Positions 1-6,965 of a stretch of DNA of 64,000 nt are shown here, one piece after another. How positions within the stretch are numbered: position 1 is the first letter of the stretch; every line of letters starts with the position of its first letter. The stretch covers positions 1 through 64,000 of the forward strand of contig CACYXD010000007.1 of assembly GCA_902778255.1 (NCBI GenBank), written 5' to 3'. Both the position numbers and the translations under genes were made by a program. The notes under the pieces were generated by a model. It was not told the DNA's origin and made no database searches. It saw only the letters and a list, made by a program, of their open reading frames with translations. The DNA comes from an uncultured Prevotellaceae bacterium. GTDB lineage: Bacteria; Bacteroidota; Bacteroidia; Bacteroidales; Bacteroidaceae.

Positions 1-397
1 GTTCGAACAGGACAACTCGCGCAAATACGACTGGGAGCGCGAGCTCTACTTCACCGTAGATGATGACGGACTGCCTGCCCTCAGCGATGAGCCAGAAGAT
101 AAGGAAGTGAACAGAAACGACAAGAAAGACAAGCTGCCACCGCTAAATCGAGAATATATTGTAACAAGCGATGACGACAAGAAAGGATGGCATTTCGACG
201 TAGAGAAAATCATACACGATGTCATGAAAGGTGCAGAACGAATCCAGGCAAAAACGCTGAGAGAGGGTATTATGAAACTGACACACATAGAGAACCCCTA
301 TACCTACAACGACATTCTGCATGAGGCCATAGGAAACAAACTGATTGTGCAGAAACAGGAAAACCGTTTGACCTTCTACGAAGCAGCCCCCTTCTAA
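1..397 (+). CDS. 3' end of a DUF3987/VirE-type replication-associated protein (partial)
   Basis: The frame is open from base 2 to the TAA at 395-397, giving 131 C-terminal residues; the 5' part lies outside the window. What is visible is a charged, lysine/aspartate-rich stretch followed by a compact C-terminal segment (about the last 70 residues) that looks like a small winged-helix-like end (KIIHDVMKGAERIQ ... NKLIVQKQENRLTFYEAAPF). No catalytic motif is in the fragment. The assignment rests on context: in Bacteroidales a large DUF3987 (primase/helicase-like) protein commonly precedes DUF6371 and DUF4248 genes, as here. An internal GTG at 107 is open but there is no reason to start there. 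The reading frame is certain, the family is inferred. Confidence 0.55.
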   Translation, partial: FEQDNSRKYDWERELYFTVDDDGLPALSDEPEDKEVNRNDKKDKLPPLNREYIVTSDDDKKGWHFDVEKIIHDVMKGAERIQAKTLREGIMKLTHIENPYTYNDILHEAIGNKLIVQKQENRLTFYEAAPF

Positions 398-465
398 GGT
401 GCCTCTCTTCCCCTCAATATCAGTCCCCCCTTTGGGGGGGACATAGATATGAGGGGGGAGGCGCC
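398..465. repeat. Long imperfect palindrome, possible terminator
   Basis: Directly after the stop codon of the partial gene, a left arm (398-430) and right arm (434-465) fold around a TTT loop at 431-433. The core is CCCCCC facing GGGGGGG, and the outer arms are GGTGCCTC against GAGGCGCC. There is no clean U-run after it on the plus strand, so it may be a mobile palindromic repeat or a processing/termination hairpin. Confidence 0.6.
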
Positions 466-504
466 AAGTTCCCCCAAATTCCTTCAACAACACTTTTTTC
501 CCAC

Positions 505-1245
505 ATGACAAAAATGAGCCAACTCCTACAGAACACCTTCAAAAGCCTGCACCATCAGCTGGGCCACGACCGCCCCTGCGACATGCGTCCCTTCTGGCAG
601 CGCCGACTCTCCACGTCCTCAGCCTTCTGTCAGGCACTCGTGGCCAACGGCTATATGACCACCGAACAGATGAAGCAGGCCACCCTACTCTATCGACTCG
701 GCATGAGCCGCAAGGGAGGCGTCATCTTCTGGCAGTACGATGAGCACGACATGATGCACGACGGCAAGATCATGTACTACCGTCCCGACTGTCACCGCGA
801 CCACGACCGCCACCCCACCTGGGTCACCCACCTGCTACGCAAGAGCAACCACTTGCCCGAAGACTGGAAGGCGGACCACTGTCTCTTCGGACTCCACCTG
901 TTATCCGTGCCATCCGTGTTCGAAAAGCCCGTTGCCGTGGTAGAAAGCGAGAAGACAGCAGTCATCATGTCGGCCGTAAAACCCGACTACATCTGGTTGG
1001 CAACTGGCGGCAAGACAGAGCTGAACGTAGCCAAGCTGAAGCCCCTGCAGAAGCATCGCGTCATCCTGTTCCCCGATACCGACGAGACCGGACAGACCTA
1101 TAGCGACTGGTTCGAGATAGCCCAGGCGGCTAGCGACATCTTCGGACATCCCGTCACCGTAAGCAGCATCCTGGAGCAGCACGCCACCCATGCACAGAAA
1201 GCCGCCAAGATAGATCTCGCCGATCTGCTTTTCCCAAATTCCTAA
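505..1245 (+). CDS. DUF6371 domain protein (Toprim-like)
   Basis: 246 residues from ATG 505. The N-terminal third has a conserved basic region (RPCDMRPFWQRRLS) and the middle holds a segment of the kind found in CHC2-less primase relatives (GGVIFWQYDEHD). The C-terminal half is Toprim-like: PVAVVESEKTAVI has the conserved Glu after a hydrophobic strand, followed by WLATGGK and then ILFPDTDETG, which supplies the DxD acidic pair. This pattern matches DUF6371, a Bacteroidetes family usually found between a DUF3987 protein and DUF4248 in accessory modules. A DNA-replication or nucleic-acid role is inferred from the Toprim-like fold; no substrate is known. It is followed after 42 nt by the DUF4248 gene and is probably co-transcribed. 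Confidence 0.75.
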   Translation: MTKMSQLLQNTFKSLHHQLGHDRPCDMRPFWQRRLSTSSAFCQALVANGYMTTEQMKQATLLYRLGMSRKGGVIFWQYDEHDMMHDGKIMYYRPDCHRDHDRHPTWVTHLLRKSNHLPEDWKADHCLFGLHLLSVPSVFEKPVAVVESEKTAVIMSAVKPDYIWLATGGKTELNVAKLKPLQKHRVILFPDTDETGQTYSDWFEIAQAASDIFGHPVTVSSILEQHATHAQKAAKIDLADLLFPNS

Positions 1246-1287
1246 ACAGTATAGATTATTCCGTAAACAGCATACACAGACATTCCT

Positions 1288-1470
1288 ATGAAAGCAATGA
1301 ATAAAAAACAACTGGCCGACATCGAGGGCATCTCAGTCCGCACCCTGATGCGATGGTGCGAGCCCTTCCGCCAGGAGCTCACCGTCATGGGCCTCAAACC
1401 CAGGGCCAAGAAGCTGCCCCCGCACATCGTGGCCTTCCTCTCCGAAAAATTCTGCATCGACGTAGAGTAA
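1288..1470 (+). CDS. DUF4248 family small protein
   Basis: 60 residues. The N-terminus (KKQLADIEGISVRTLMRW) has the layout of a helix-turn-helix resembling the start of MerR or excisionase-type DNA-binding proteins; the end is LPPHIVAFLSEKFCIDVE. Start ATG at 1288; a second in-frame ATG (codon 4) is equally possible. DUF4248 proteins are short, Bacteroidetes-specific and uncharacterised; DNA binding is inferred from the HTH-like pattern only. The last 17 codons recur almost unchanged at 41996-42049, where they are fused to a fragment of another gene. A four-unit 22-bp repeat lies downstream of both copies. Confidence 0.75.
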   Translation: MKAMNKKQLADIEGISVRTLMRWCEPFRQELTVMGLKPRAKKLPPHIVAFLSEKFCIDVE

Positions 1471-1507
1471 AACTGACACAAACTGACAACGCCCCTACCC
1501 AATGTTG

Positions 1508-1515
1508 TACCTTTG
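1508..1515 (+). promoter_or_regulatory. Bacteroidetes-type -7 box upstream of the HU-like gene
   Basis: TACCTTTG fits the TAnnTTTG consensus. A TTTG-type -33 element is not clear. The box lies 160 nt before the HU-like ATG, so the leader would be long and would contain the 22-bp repeats. Confidence 0.45.
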
Positions 1516-1551
1516 TATTGTCAATTCGAAGCGACACTCTGATTAAGCCCA

Positions 1552-1639
1552 AAACGCCACGCGAAAGAGCCTAAAACGCACTGCGGTTCAGCAGTAAAGA
1601 CCGGTCAAAACAGGCTCAAACGCAAGGCGAAATAGGCTA
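1552..1639. repeat. Four 22-bp tandem units, diverged
   Basis: Units start at 1552, 1574, 1596 and 1618. Units 1 and 4 are close to AAACGCnnnGCGAAAnAGnCTA; units 2 and 3 have diverged but keep the period. The same period and core appear at 42055-42142. The array lies between the DUF4248 stop and the HU-like start, inside the expected HU leader transcript. Confidence 0.65.
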
Positions 1640-1675
1640 AAACATTAAAGATTAAACATTAAACATTTAACAACT

Positions 1676-2128
1676 ATGCTGATTTATCACAAGTATCAAA
1701 ACAAGAACGAAGAGTCGAAGGCCTACGGAAAGTGGTATGGCCGCGCAGTAATCAACGAGACCGTGGGCGTGGAGGACATCGCCAAGCGTATGCAGGACAG
1801 CTGCACCGTGAAGCGTTCCGACGTGCTGGCCGTGCTCTCTGAGCTGGGCACCGTGATGGGTGACCTGATGAAGGAGTCGAAAGCAGTGAAAATCCCTTAC
1901 CTGGGCACCTTCAAGCTGGGTATGAGCACCCTGGGTGCCGACTCGCCCGACAAGTTCTCTGTGCGCAAGCACGTGAAGAAAGTCCGCGTCCTGTTCCGTC
2001 CTGAGACCCACGTCGATGCGCAGGGCAACTACACCCAGGAGCTGACCCACGCCGTCCGCCTGATCGAGGACACCGACTACGAATCGCCTAAGGACGACGA
2101 GGAGCAGGGAGACATTGTTAATCCTTAA
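1676..2128 (+). CDS. HU-like DNA-binding protein (HU-HIG type)
   Basis: 150 residues, longer than the 90 of canonical HU. The N-terminal segment before the HU fold carries YGRAVINETVGVEDIAKRM, followed by HU helices (SDVLAVLSELGTVMGDLM) and the strand KIPYLGTFKLGMS. The basic arm region is RKHVKKVRVLFRPE and the tail after about residue 130 is acidic (DTDYESPKDDEEQGD). This is the Bacteroidetes HU-like family that commonly sits next to the smalltalk peptide and an amidase, as here. A DNA-bending or chromatin role is expected from the fold; a specific function is not known. ATG at 1676 follows an AT-rich leader with no strong Shine-Dalgarno. Confidence 0.85.
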   Translation: MLIYHKYQNKNEESKAYGKWYGRAVINETVGVEDIAKRMQDSCTVKRSDVLAVLSELGTVMGDLMKESKAVKIPYLGTFKLGMSTLGADSPDKFSVRKHVKKVRVLFRPETHVDAQGNYTQELTHAVRLIEDTDYESPKDDEEQGDIVNP

Positions 2129-2163
2129 CGAATTAAGAGTTAAGAATTAAGAGTTAAGAGTTG

Positions 2164-2178
2164 TCGGCTTTCAGCCGA
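2164..2178. other. Small hairpin after the HU-like gene
   Basis: TCGGCT-TTC-AGCCGA is a perfect 6-bp stem 36 nt after the HU-like stop. It is followed by an AT-rich tract without a proper U-run, so it is a weak terminator candidate or part of the surrounding repeat family. Confidence 0.4.
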
Positions 2179-2230
2179 TTAAGAATTAAAAATTAAAAAT
2201 TATGGCTGCGCAGAAATAACTCTAAATTCC

Positions 2231-2332
2231 TAACTCTTAATTGCCAAAGGCAATAACTCTAAATTCTTAATTCTAAATTCTTAACTCTTAATTGCCGAAG
2301 GCAACAACTCTAAATTCTTAATTCTAAATTCT
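2231..2332. repeat. Two direct 51-bp AT-rich repeats
   Basis: Copies at 2231-2281 and 2282-2332 differ at few positions. Each has TAACTCTTAATTGCC, a tiny palindrome (TTGCC-AAA-GGCAA or TTGCC-GAA-GGCAA) and AACTCTAAATTCTTAATTCTAAATTCT. Related 'aattaagagttaag' text fills 2129-2160. This is the low-complexity intergenic repeat type common in Prevotella-like genomes; no gene is seen in 2129-2351. Confidence 0.7.
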
Positions 2333-2351
2333 AAACTTAAAATTTATTTTT

Positions 2352-2447
2352 ATGGGAAAGAAGGAAATTTGGAAATTCGTGATTCAGACCACAATAAGTA
2401 TCCTGTCGGCACTTGCCACCGCCCTCGGAGTAACCAGCTGTATGTAG
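2352..2447 (+). CDS. Smalltalk family peptide
   Basis: A 31-residue ORF from ATG 2352 to TAG 2445-2447. It begins MGKKEIWKFVIQ, continues with a hydrophobic stretch (TTISILSALATALGV) and ends TSCM. Length, the basic start, the single hydrophobic helix and the Cys near the end match the Bacteroidetes smalltalk family, which characteristically lies next to HU-like and amidase genes. The stop is 3 nt before the amidase ATG, so the two are almost certainly translated together. Function is unknown; a membrane-inserted peptide, possibly helping the amidase reach the periplasm in a holin-like way, is my inference only. Confidence 0.85.
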   Translation: MGKKEIWKFVIQTTISILSALATALGVTSCM

Positions 2448-2450
2448 CCT

Positions 2451-2861
2451 ATGCGACAGATTGACCTGATAGTCGTTCATTGCTCAGCCACCCGTTGCAA
2501 CCAGAGCTACACCGTGATGCAGCTCATCCGCGACCATCGCGACCGCTTCGGGTTCACCGGCTACCACTACTACATCACCCGCGACGGCACCGTCACCCAG
2601 ACTCGCCACGAGCAGCTTGTCGGTGCCCATGCCAAGGGCTACAACAGCCACTCCCTGGGCGTCTGCTACGAGGGCGGCTTAGACAAGGACGGACGACCTG
2701 ACGACACCAGGACACCAAAACAGAAACGAGCCCTGCTTGACCTCCTCAAGCGACTCAAACGGGAACATCCCCAAGCCAAGATCCTGGGTCACCGTGACCT
2801 CCCCAATGTCACCAAGGCCTGTCCCTGCTTCGATACCACCACGGAATATGCGACCCTATAA
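2451..2861 (+). CDS. N-acetylmuramoyl-L-alanine amidase (Amidase_2 family)
   Basis: 136 residues, a single compact Amidase_2/T7-lysozyme-like domain with no signal peptide. Expected zinc ligands are His10 (IVVHCSATR), His114 (LGHRDLP) and Cys124 (ACPCFD); GYHYYITRDG is the usual second strand. The enzyme would cut the amide bond between muramic acid and the L-Ala of the peptide stem. It lacks an export signal, like phage endolysins, so access to peptidoglycan would need help. It directly follows the smalltalk peptide and is the last gene of the module; a terminator follows at once. Confidence 0.9.
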   Translation: MRQIDLIVVHCSATRCNQSYTVMQLIRDHRDRFGFTGYHYYITRDGTVTQTRHEQLVGAHAKGYNSHSLGVCYEGGLDKDGRPDDTRTPKQKRALLDLLKRLKREHPQAKILGHRDLPNVTKACPCFDTTTEYATL

Positions 2862-2863
2862 TC

Positions 2864-2900
2864 AAAAAGACGCCCGAAGTAATTCGGACGTCTTTTTTTA
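2864..2900. terminator. Bidirectional terminator between amidase and M13 peptidase genes
   Basis: AAAAAGACG(C)CCGAA-GTAA-TTCGG-ACGTCTTTTTTT forms a stem with one bulge, with A-tract and T-tract flanks. It serves both the plus-strand amidase (stop 2861) and the minus-strand peptidase (stop at 2902). Confidence 0.85.
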
Positions 2901-2901
2901 T

Positions 2902-4938
2902 TTACCACAGCTGTAGGCGCTGCTCCTTGGGGAGGTACATCTTGTCGGTGGGCTTGATATTGAAAGCCTCGTACCAGGCATCGATATGAGGCAGCGCACC
3001 GTTGACACGCCAGCGACCCAGCGAGTGGGGATCGATCTTGGTGAGGTTGCGGATCTCGGCCTCGGTGATGTTGCCAGCCCATACGCCTGCATAGGCCAGG
3101 AAGAAGCGCTGGTCGGGTGTGAAGCCATCGACGGTGGTGAGGGGCTGCTCGTTGGTGGCATTCTTGAAGGCAGCATAGGCCACCTGCAGACCGCCGTGGT
3201 CGGCAAGGTTCTCACCCAGCGTGAGTCGTCCGTTGGCATTGAGATCGGGCAGCACCTTGATAGCCGAGAAGAAGTCAGCATAGCGGTCGGTACGTGCGGT
3301 GAAGTTGTCGGCATCCTGCGGTGTCCACCAGTCGTTCATGTTGCCTTCCTTGTCGTACTGACGGCCCTGGTCGTCGAAGCCGTGGGTCATCTCATGCCCA
3401 ATGACCACGCCGATGGCTCCGTAGTTGAAGGCATCGTCGGCCTGCATATCGAAGAAGGGCGGCTGGAGGATACCTGCGGGGAAGCAGATCTCGTTGGTGG
3501 TGGGGTTGTAGTAGGCGTTGACGGTCTGCGGATTCATGTGCCAGTCATCACGGTCAACGGGCTTGCCTGCCTTATGATCTATTTCCCACTTGTTCCAGAA
3601 GCGGTTGCACTCTACCATATTCTCAAAGAACGACTTCTCGGGGTCGATGTTGAGATCTGAGATGTCGGTCCACTTGTCGGGATAGCCCACCTTCACGTAG
3701 AAGGCATCGAGCTTCTGGTGTGCATTCTGCTTGGTGGAGTCGCTCATCCAGTCCTGTGCGTCGATACGCTCGCCAAGTGCTATCTGCAGGTTCTTCACGA
3801 GGTTCACCATGCGCTCCTTGGCCTCGGCAGGGAAGTATTTCTTGACGTAGATCTGTCCGAGGGCCTCGCCCATCACGCTCTCCATCTGACGGGTAGAACG
3901 GCGCCACAGGGGATGATCCTCCTTACGTCCTGACAACACTTTGCCGAAGAACTCGAAGTTGGCTGCCTGTACCTCGCTGCTGAGCTTTGAAGCAGCTGAG
4001 AGTATCTGTCCCCACTCCATATAGTCGCGATATTCGGCTGGTGTGAGGTCTGCCACCACCTTGTCGGCTCCTGCCAGGAACTCTGGCTGTCCTACCACCA
4101 GGTCTTGCAGGTAACGGCTCTCAAGTCCTTCTGCGTTGAGCACCTTTTCTATCTGCAGGTGCGGATACTGTGTCGAGACTTCCTGAAGGGTGGTCTTGTT
4201 GTAGTTGCGCTGCGGGTCGCGCAGTTCGGTCTTCGAGCGTGACACCTGTGCCAGAGCGGTCTCAATCTTCATGATATTGTCGCGCTTGGCCTGTGCGTCG
4301 GCCTCGCTGAAGCCGAAGAGCTGGAACATACGCACGATGTGCTTCTTGTACTCCTCACGGATGTTGAGCGTGGCTGAGTCTGACTCCAGATAGTAGTCTT
4401 TCTGGCCGAGTGAGATGCCGCCCTGATAGAGGGTGACGATATTCTCCTTAGCGTTTTTCTCGTCGGCACCCAGATATGCGCTCCAGAACTCAGAGTCGCC
4501 CTGAGGAGCCAGTTCCAACTGGATGGCGAAGAGCTCGTCAACGGTCTGCGCTTTCTCCATGCGCCCGATAATAGGCATGAGGGGAGCCACACCGTCCTTG
4601 TCGCGCTTCACAGAGTCCATAGCCAACTTGTAGAGGTCGCTGAGCTTCTGCTCCACCGTACCCTTCTCGTAGCTGCCCTTGAGCAACTCGTCGAGGATGC
4701 CGTTGATGCGCTTGTTGTTTTCCTCGCCCAGCACATCGAATGAGCCGTAGCGTGAATAGGCTGCAGGGAGTGGATTATTGACCATCCAACCGCCACAGGC
4801 ATACTGATAGAAGTCGTCGCCGGCAGTTGCGGTGGTATCCAGGTTAGCCAGGTTGATGCCCGACGTAAGTGGTGAATTGCCCCCGCATCCTACGAGGGTA
4901 GCCATAGATGCTGCTGCAATCATAAGTTTAATGTTCAT
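2902..4938 (-). CDS. M13 family zinc metallopeptidase, lipoprotein (PepO/neprilysin-like)
   Basis: 678 residues. The start MNIKLMIAAASMATLVGC is a lipoprotein signal peptide with the lipobox Cys at residue 18, so the enzyme is likely membrane-anchored in the envelope. The zinc site is HEMTH at 515-519, with the third ligand Glu576 in GENLAD (575-580). NAYY at 474-477 is the usual substrate-binding strand motif, and the family's conserved terminal Trp is the last residue. Length fits M13 peptidases, which cleave oligopeptides. The gene starts 11 nt after the ABC-F stop, so it is probably the distal gene of that transcript. No defect seen. Confidence 0.95.
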   Translation of the reverse strand: MNIKLMIAAASMATLVGCGGNSPLTSGINLANLDTTATAGDDFYQYACGGWMVNNPLPAAYSRYGSFDVLGEENNKRINGILDELLKGSYEKGTVEQKLSDLYKLAMDSVKRDKDGVAPLMPIIGRMEKAQTVDELFAIQLELAPQGDSEFWSAYLGADEKNAKENIVTLYQGGISLGQKDYYLESDSATLNIREEYKKHIVRMFQLFGFSEADAQAKRDNIMKIETALAQVSRSKTELRDPQRNYNKTTLQEVSTQYPHLQIEKVLNAEGLESRYLQDLVVGQPEFLAGADKVVADLTPAEYRDYMEWGQILSAASKLSSEVQAANFEFFGKVLSGRKEDHPLWRRSTRQMESVMGEALGQIYVKKYFPAEAKERMVNLVKNLQIALGERIDAQDWMSDSTKQNAHQKLDAFYVKVGYPDKWTDISDLNIDPEKSFFENMVECNRFWNKWEIDHKAGKPVDRDDWHMNPQTVNAYYNPTTNEICFPAGILQPPFFDMQADDAFNYGAIGVVIGHEMTHGFDDQGRQYDKEGNMNDWWTPQDADNFTARTDRYADFFSAIKVLPDLNANGRLTLGENLADHGGLQVAYAAFKNATNEQPLTTVDGFTPDQRFFLAYAGVWAGNITEAEIRNLTKIDPHSLGRWRVNGALPHIDAWYEAFNIKPTDKMYLPKEQRLQLW

Positions 4939-4949
4939 AGTATAAATAT

Positions 4950-6935
4950 TTAATTATCAATTAATTGTTCAAGTTCTTCGGATAGTTTCTCCCATCGCTC
5001 TACCTCCTCGTCCATCTGTCGCTTGATGTCAGTATATTCTGTGACGAGCATCATGTCTGAGGCATTCTTCGGGTCGCAGAGCAGGTCGTCCAATTCCTTG
5101 AGTCGCTGCTCCATCTTGGCGATTTTCTTCTCGCTTTCCTCCACGGCTTTCTCGGCTCGCTTCTGGCGACGCTGCTGTTCCTTGCGCTCGGTGTAGGAAG
5201 AAGAAGAAGAAGAAGAAGAAGACTCTCCCCCCTGCCCCTCTCTGTGAGAGAGGGGAGTAGATAGTTTTGGAGGGTTCGACGATTGGGATGAAGGCTTGGT
5301 GAATTCTATCCGCTCGCCTCTCAATTCTAACTTCTCACCCCTGTTATTCAGGAAATCATAGATGCCGCCGATATGCTCGCGCACCTTGCCGCCACCAAAC
5401 TCATAGACCTTGGTGACCAGGCCATCGAGGAACTCACGGTCGTGGGAGACGATGATAGCTGTGCCGTCGAAAGCACGGATGGCCTCTTTAAGCACATCCT
5501 TTGAAGGCATATCCAAATGGTTGGTGGGCTCGTCGAGAATCAAGAAATTGACAGGCTCCAGGAGCAGGCGGATCATAGCCAGTCGGCTGCGCTCACCACC
5601 GCTGAGCACCTTCACCTTCTTATCAGAAGCCTCGCCACCAAACATAAAAGCACCCAGTATGTCGTTGATGCGCAAGCGGATATCGCCCTTCGCCACATTG
5701 TCGATGGTCTGGAACACGGTGAGACTCTCGTCGAGCAGCTGCGCCTGGTTCTGGGCGAAATAGCCTATCTGCACATTATGGCCCACCTTCAGGTTGCCCT
5801 CAAAGGGAATCTCGCCCATGATACATTTCACCAGCGTGGATTTGCCCTCACCGTTCTTACCCACGAAGGCCACTTTCTCACCACGCTTGATGGTGAGGTT
5901 CACATGGTCGAAGACCACATGATTATACGCCTTCTTCACCTCGTCGCAGATCACGGGATAGTCACCTGAGCGCAGACAGGGCGGGAACTTCAGGTGCATA
6001 GCCGAGTTATCGACCTCATCGACCTCGATAATCTCCATTTTCTCTAATTGACGCAGACGTTGCTGCACCTGAACGGCCTTGGTGGGCTTATAGCGGAAAC
6101 GCTCTACGAAGTCGCGGATATCGGCCATCTCCTTCTGCTGGTTCTCATAAGCACGGAGTTGCTGCTCACGACGCTCCTTGCGCAGCACCACATACTCGTC
6201 GTACTTCACACGATAGTCGATGACACGGCCACAGGAGATCTCCAGTGTACGATTCGACACATTATTGATAAACGCGCGGTCGTGACTCACCAGCACCACT
6301 GCCCCACTCCATGTGGCCAACAGCTGTTCGAGCCACTGGATAGACTCAATATCGAGGTGGTTGGTAGGCTCGTCGAGCAACAGCACGTCAGGACGGCGCA
6401 GCAGGATTTTTGCCAGTTCGATACGCATACGCCAACCACCCGAGAACTCAGAGGTAGGACGCTCGAAATCGGTACGCTCAAAGCCCAAGCCCATCAGCGT
6501 GCGCTCTATCTCGGCCTCGTAGCCCTCGGCACCCAGCATCTGGTAGCGCTCGTGCTCAGCGGTGAACTTCTCAACCAGCGCCATGTAGTCATCGCTCTCA
6601 TAGTCGGTACGCTCGCTGAGCTGCTTCTCCATACGCGCTATGCGGTCGGCCATCTTCTGGATGTCGGCGAAGGCCTTCTGAGCCTCCTGACGCACCGTGG
6701 TGTCGTCTTGCAGAATCATAACCTGAGGCAGATAGCCTATGGTGCTCTCGCTGGCCACGCTCACGGTGCCTGCCGTGGGCTTCTCCATGCCACACAGGAT
6801 CTTGAGCATCGTAGATTTGCCGGCACCATTCTTACCGACAAGGGCAATACGGTCTTTGTCGTTGATGACAAAGGTCGCATCGCTAAACAGGGGTTTTACG
6901 CCAAACTCTACTTTTAAACCTTCTACGGAAATCAA
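4950..6935 (-). CDS. ABC-F family ATPase
   Basis: 661 residues with two ATP-binding cassettes and no membrane segments. Cassette 1 has Walker A GKNGAGKST (34-42), signature FSGGW and LLLDEPTNHLD. Cassette 2 has GKNGEGKST, LSGGERSR and LILDEPTNHLD. A charged linker lies between them, and a coiled-coil C-terminus (EKKIAKMEQRLKELDD) ends the protein. ABC-F proteins act on ribosomes in translation or antibiotic protection; which one cannot be told here. The start codon is TTG at 6933-6935; no in-frame ATG precedes it and MISVEGL is the normal family start. An odd Ser-rich insert (about residues 555-586) lies before the C-terminal coil. It starts 30 nt after the MBOAT stop. Confidence 0.93.
   Translation of the reverse strand: MISVEGLKVEFGVKPLFSDATFVINDKDRIALVGKNGAGKSTMLKILCGMEKPTAGTVSVASESTIGYLPQVMILQDDTTVRQEAQKAFADIQKMADRIARMEKQLSERTDYESDDYMALVEKFTAEHERYQMLGAEGYEAEIERTLMGLGFERTDFERPTSEFSGGWRMRIELAKILLRRPDVLLLDEPTNHLDIESIQWLEQLLATWSGAVVLVSHDRAFINNVSNRTLEISCGRVIDYRVKYDEYVVLRKERREQQLRAYENQQKEMADIRDFVERFRYKPTKAVQVQQRLRQLEKMEIIEVDEVDNSAMHLKFPPCLRSGDYPVICDEVKKAYNHVVFDHVNLTIKRGEKVAFVGKNGEGKSTLVKCIMGEIPFEGNLKVGHNVQIGYFAQNQAQLLDESLTVFQTIDNVAKGDIRLRINDILGAFMFGGEASDKKVKVLSGGERSRLAMIRLLLEPVNFLILDEPTNHLDMPSKDVLKEAIRAFDGTAIIVSHDREFLDGLVTKVYEFGGGKVREHIGGIYDFLNNRGEKLELRGERIEFTKPSSQSSNPPKLSTPLSHREGQGGESSSSSSSSSYTERKEQQRRQKRAEKAVEESEKKIAKMEQRLKELDDLLCDPKNASDMMLVTEYTDIKRQMDEEVERWEKLSEELEQLIDN
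5197..5275. repeat. Serine microsatellite plus palindrome inside the ABC-F gene
   Basis: GAA units run from 5197 to 5221 (read as Ser codons on the minus strand). They are followed by a perfect 9-bp hairpin, CCCCTCTCT-GTG-AGAGAGGGG (5235-5255). The palindrome looks like the intergenic 'ctctctcacagagaggg' repeats of this group, but it is in frame in a coding region. Confidence 0.7.
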
Positions 6936-6965
6936 TGTTGTATATGTATTTTGATTAAACTTCTA

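Noticed and set aside
46-511. Antisense open frames over the first genes, and many like them throughout the window
   Set aside because: They lie opposite well-recognised genes, have no family motifs and follow the third-codon bias of the real gene.
1591-1620. tRNA or small RNA gene suggested by 'gaccggtc' inside the repeats
   Set aside because: No cloverleaf can be drawn and it is explained by the diverged 22-bp unit.
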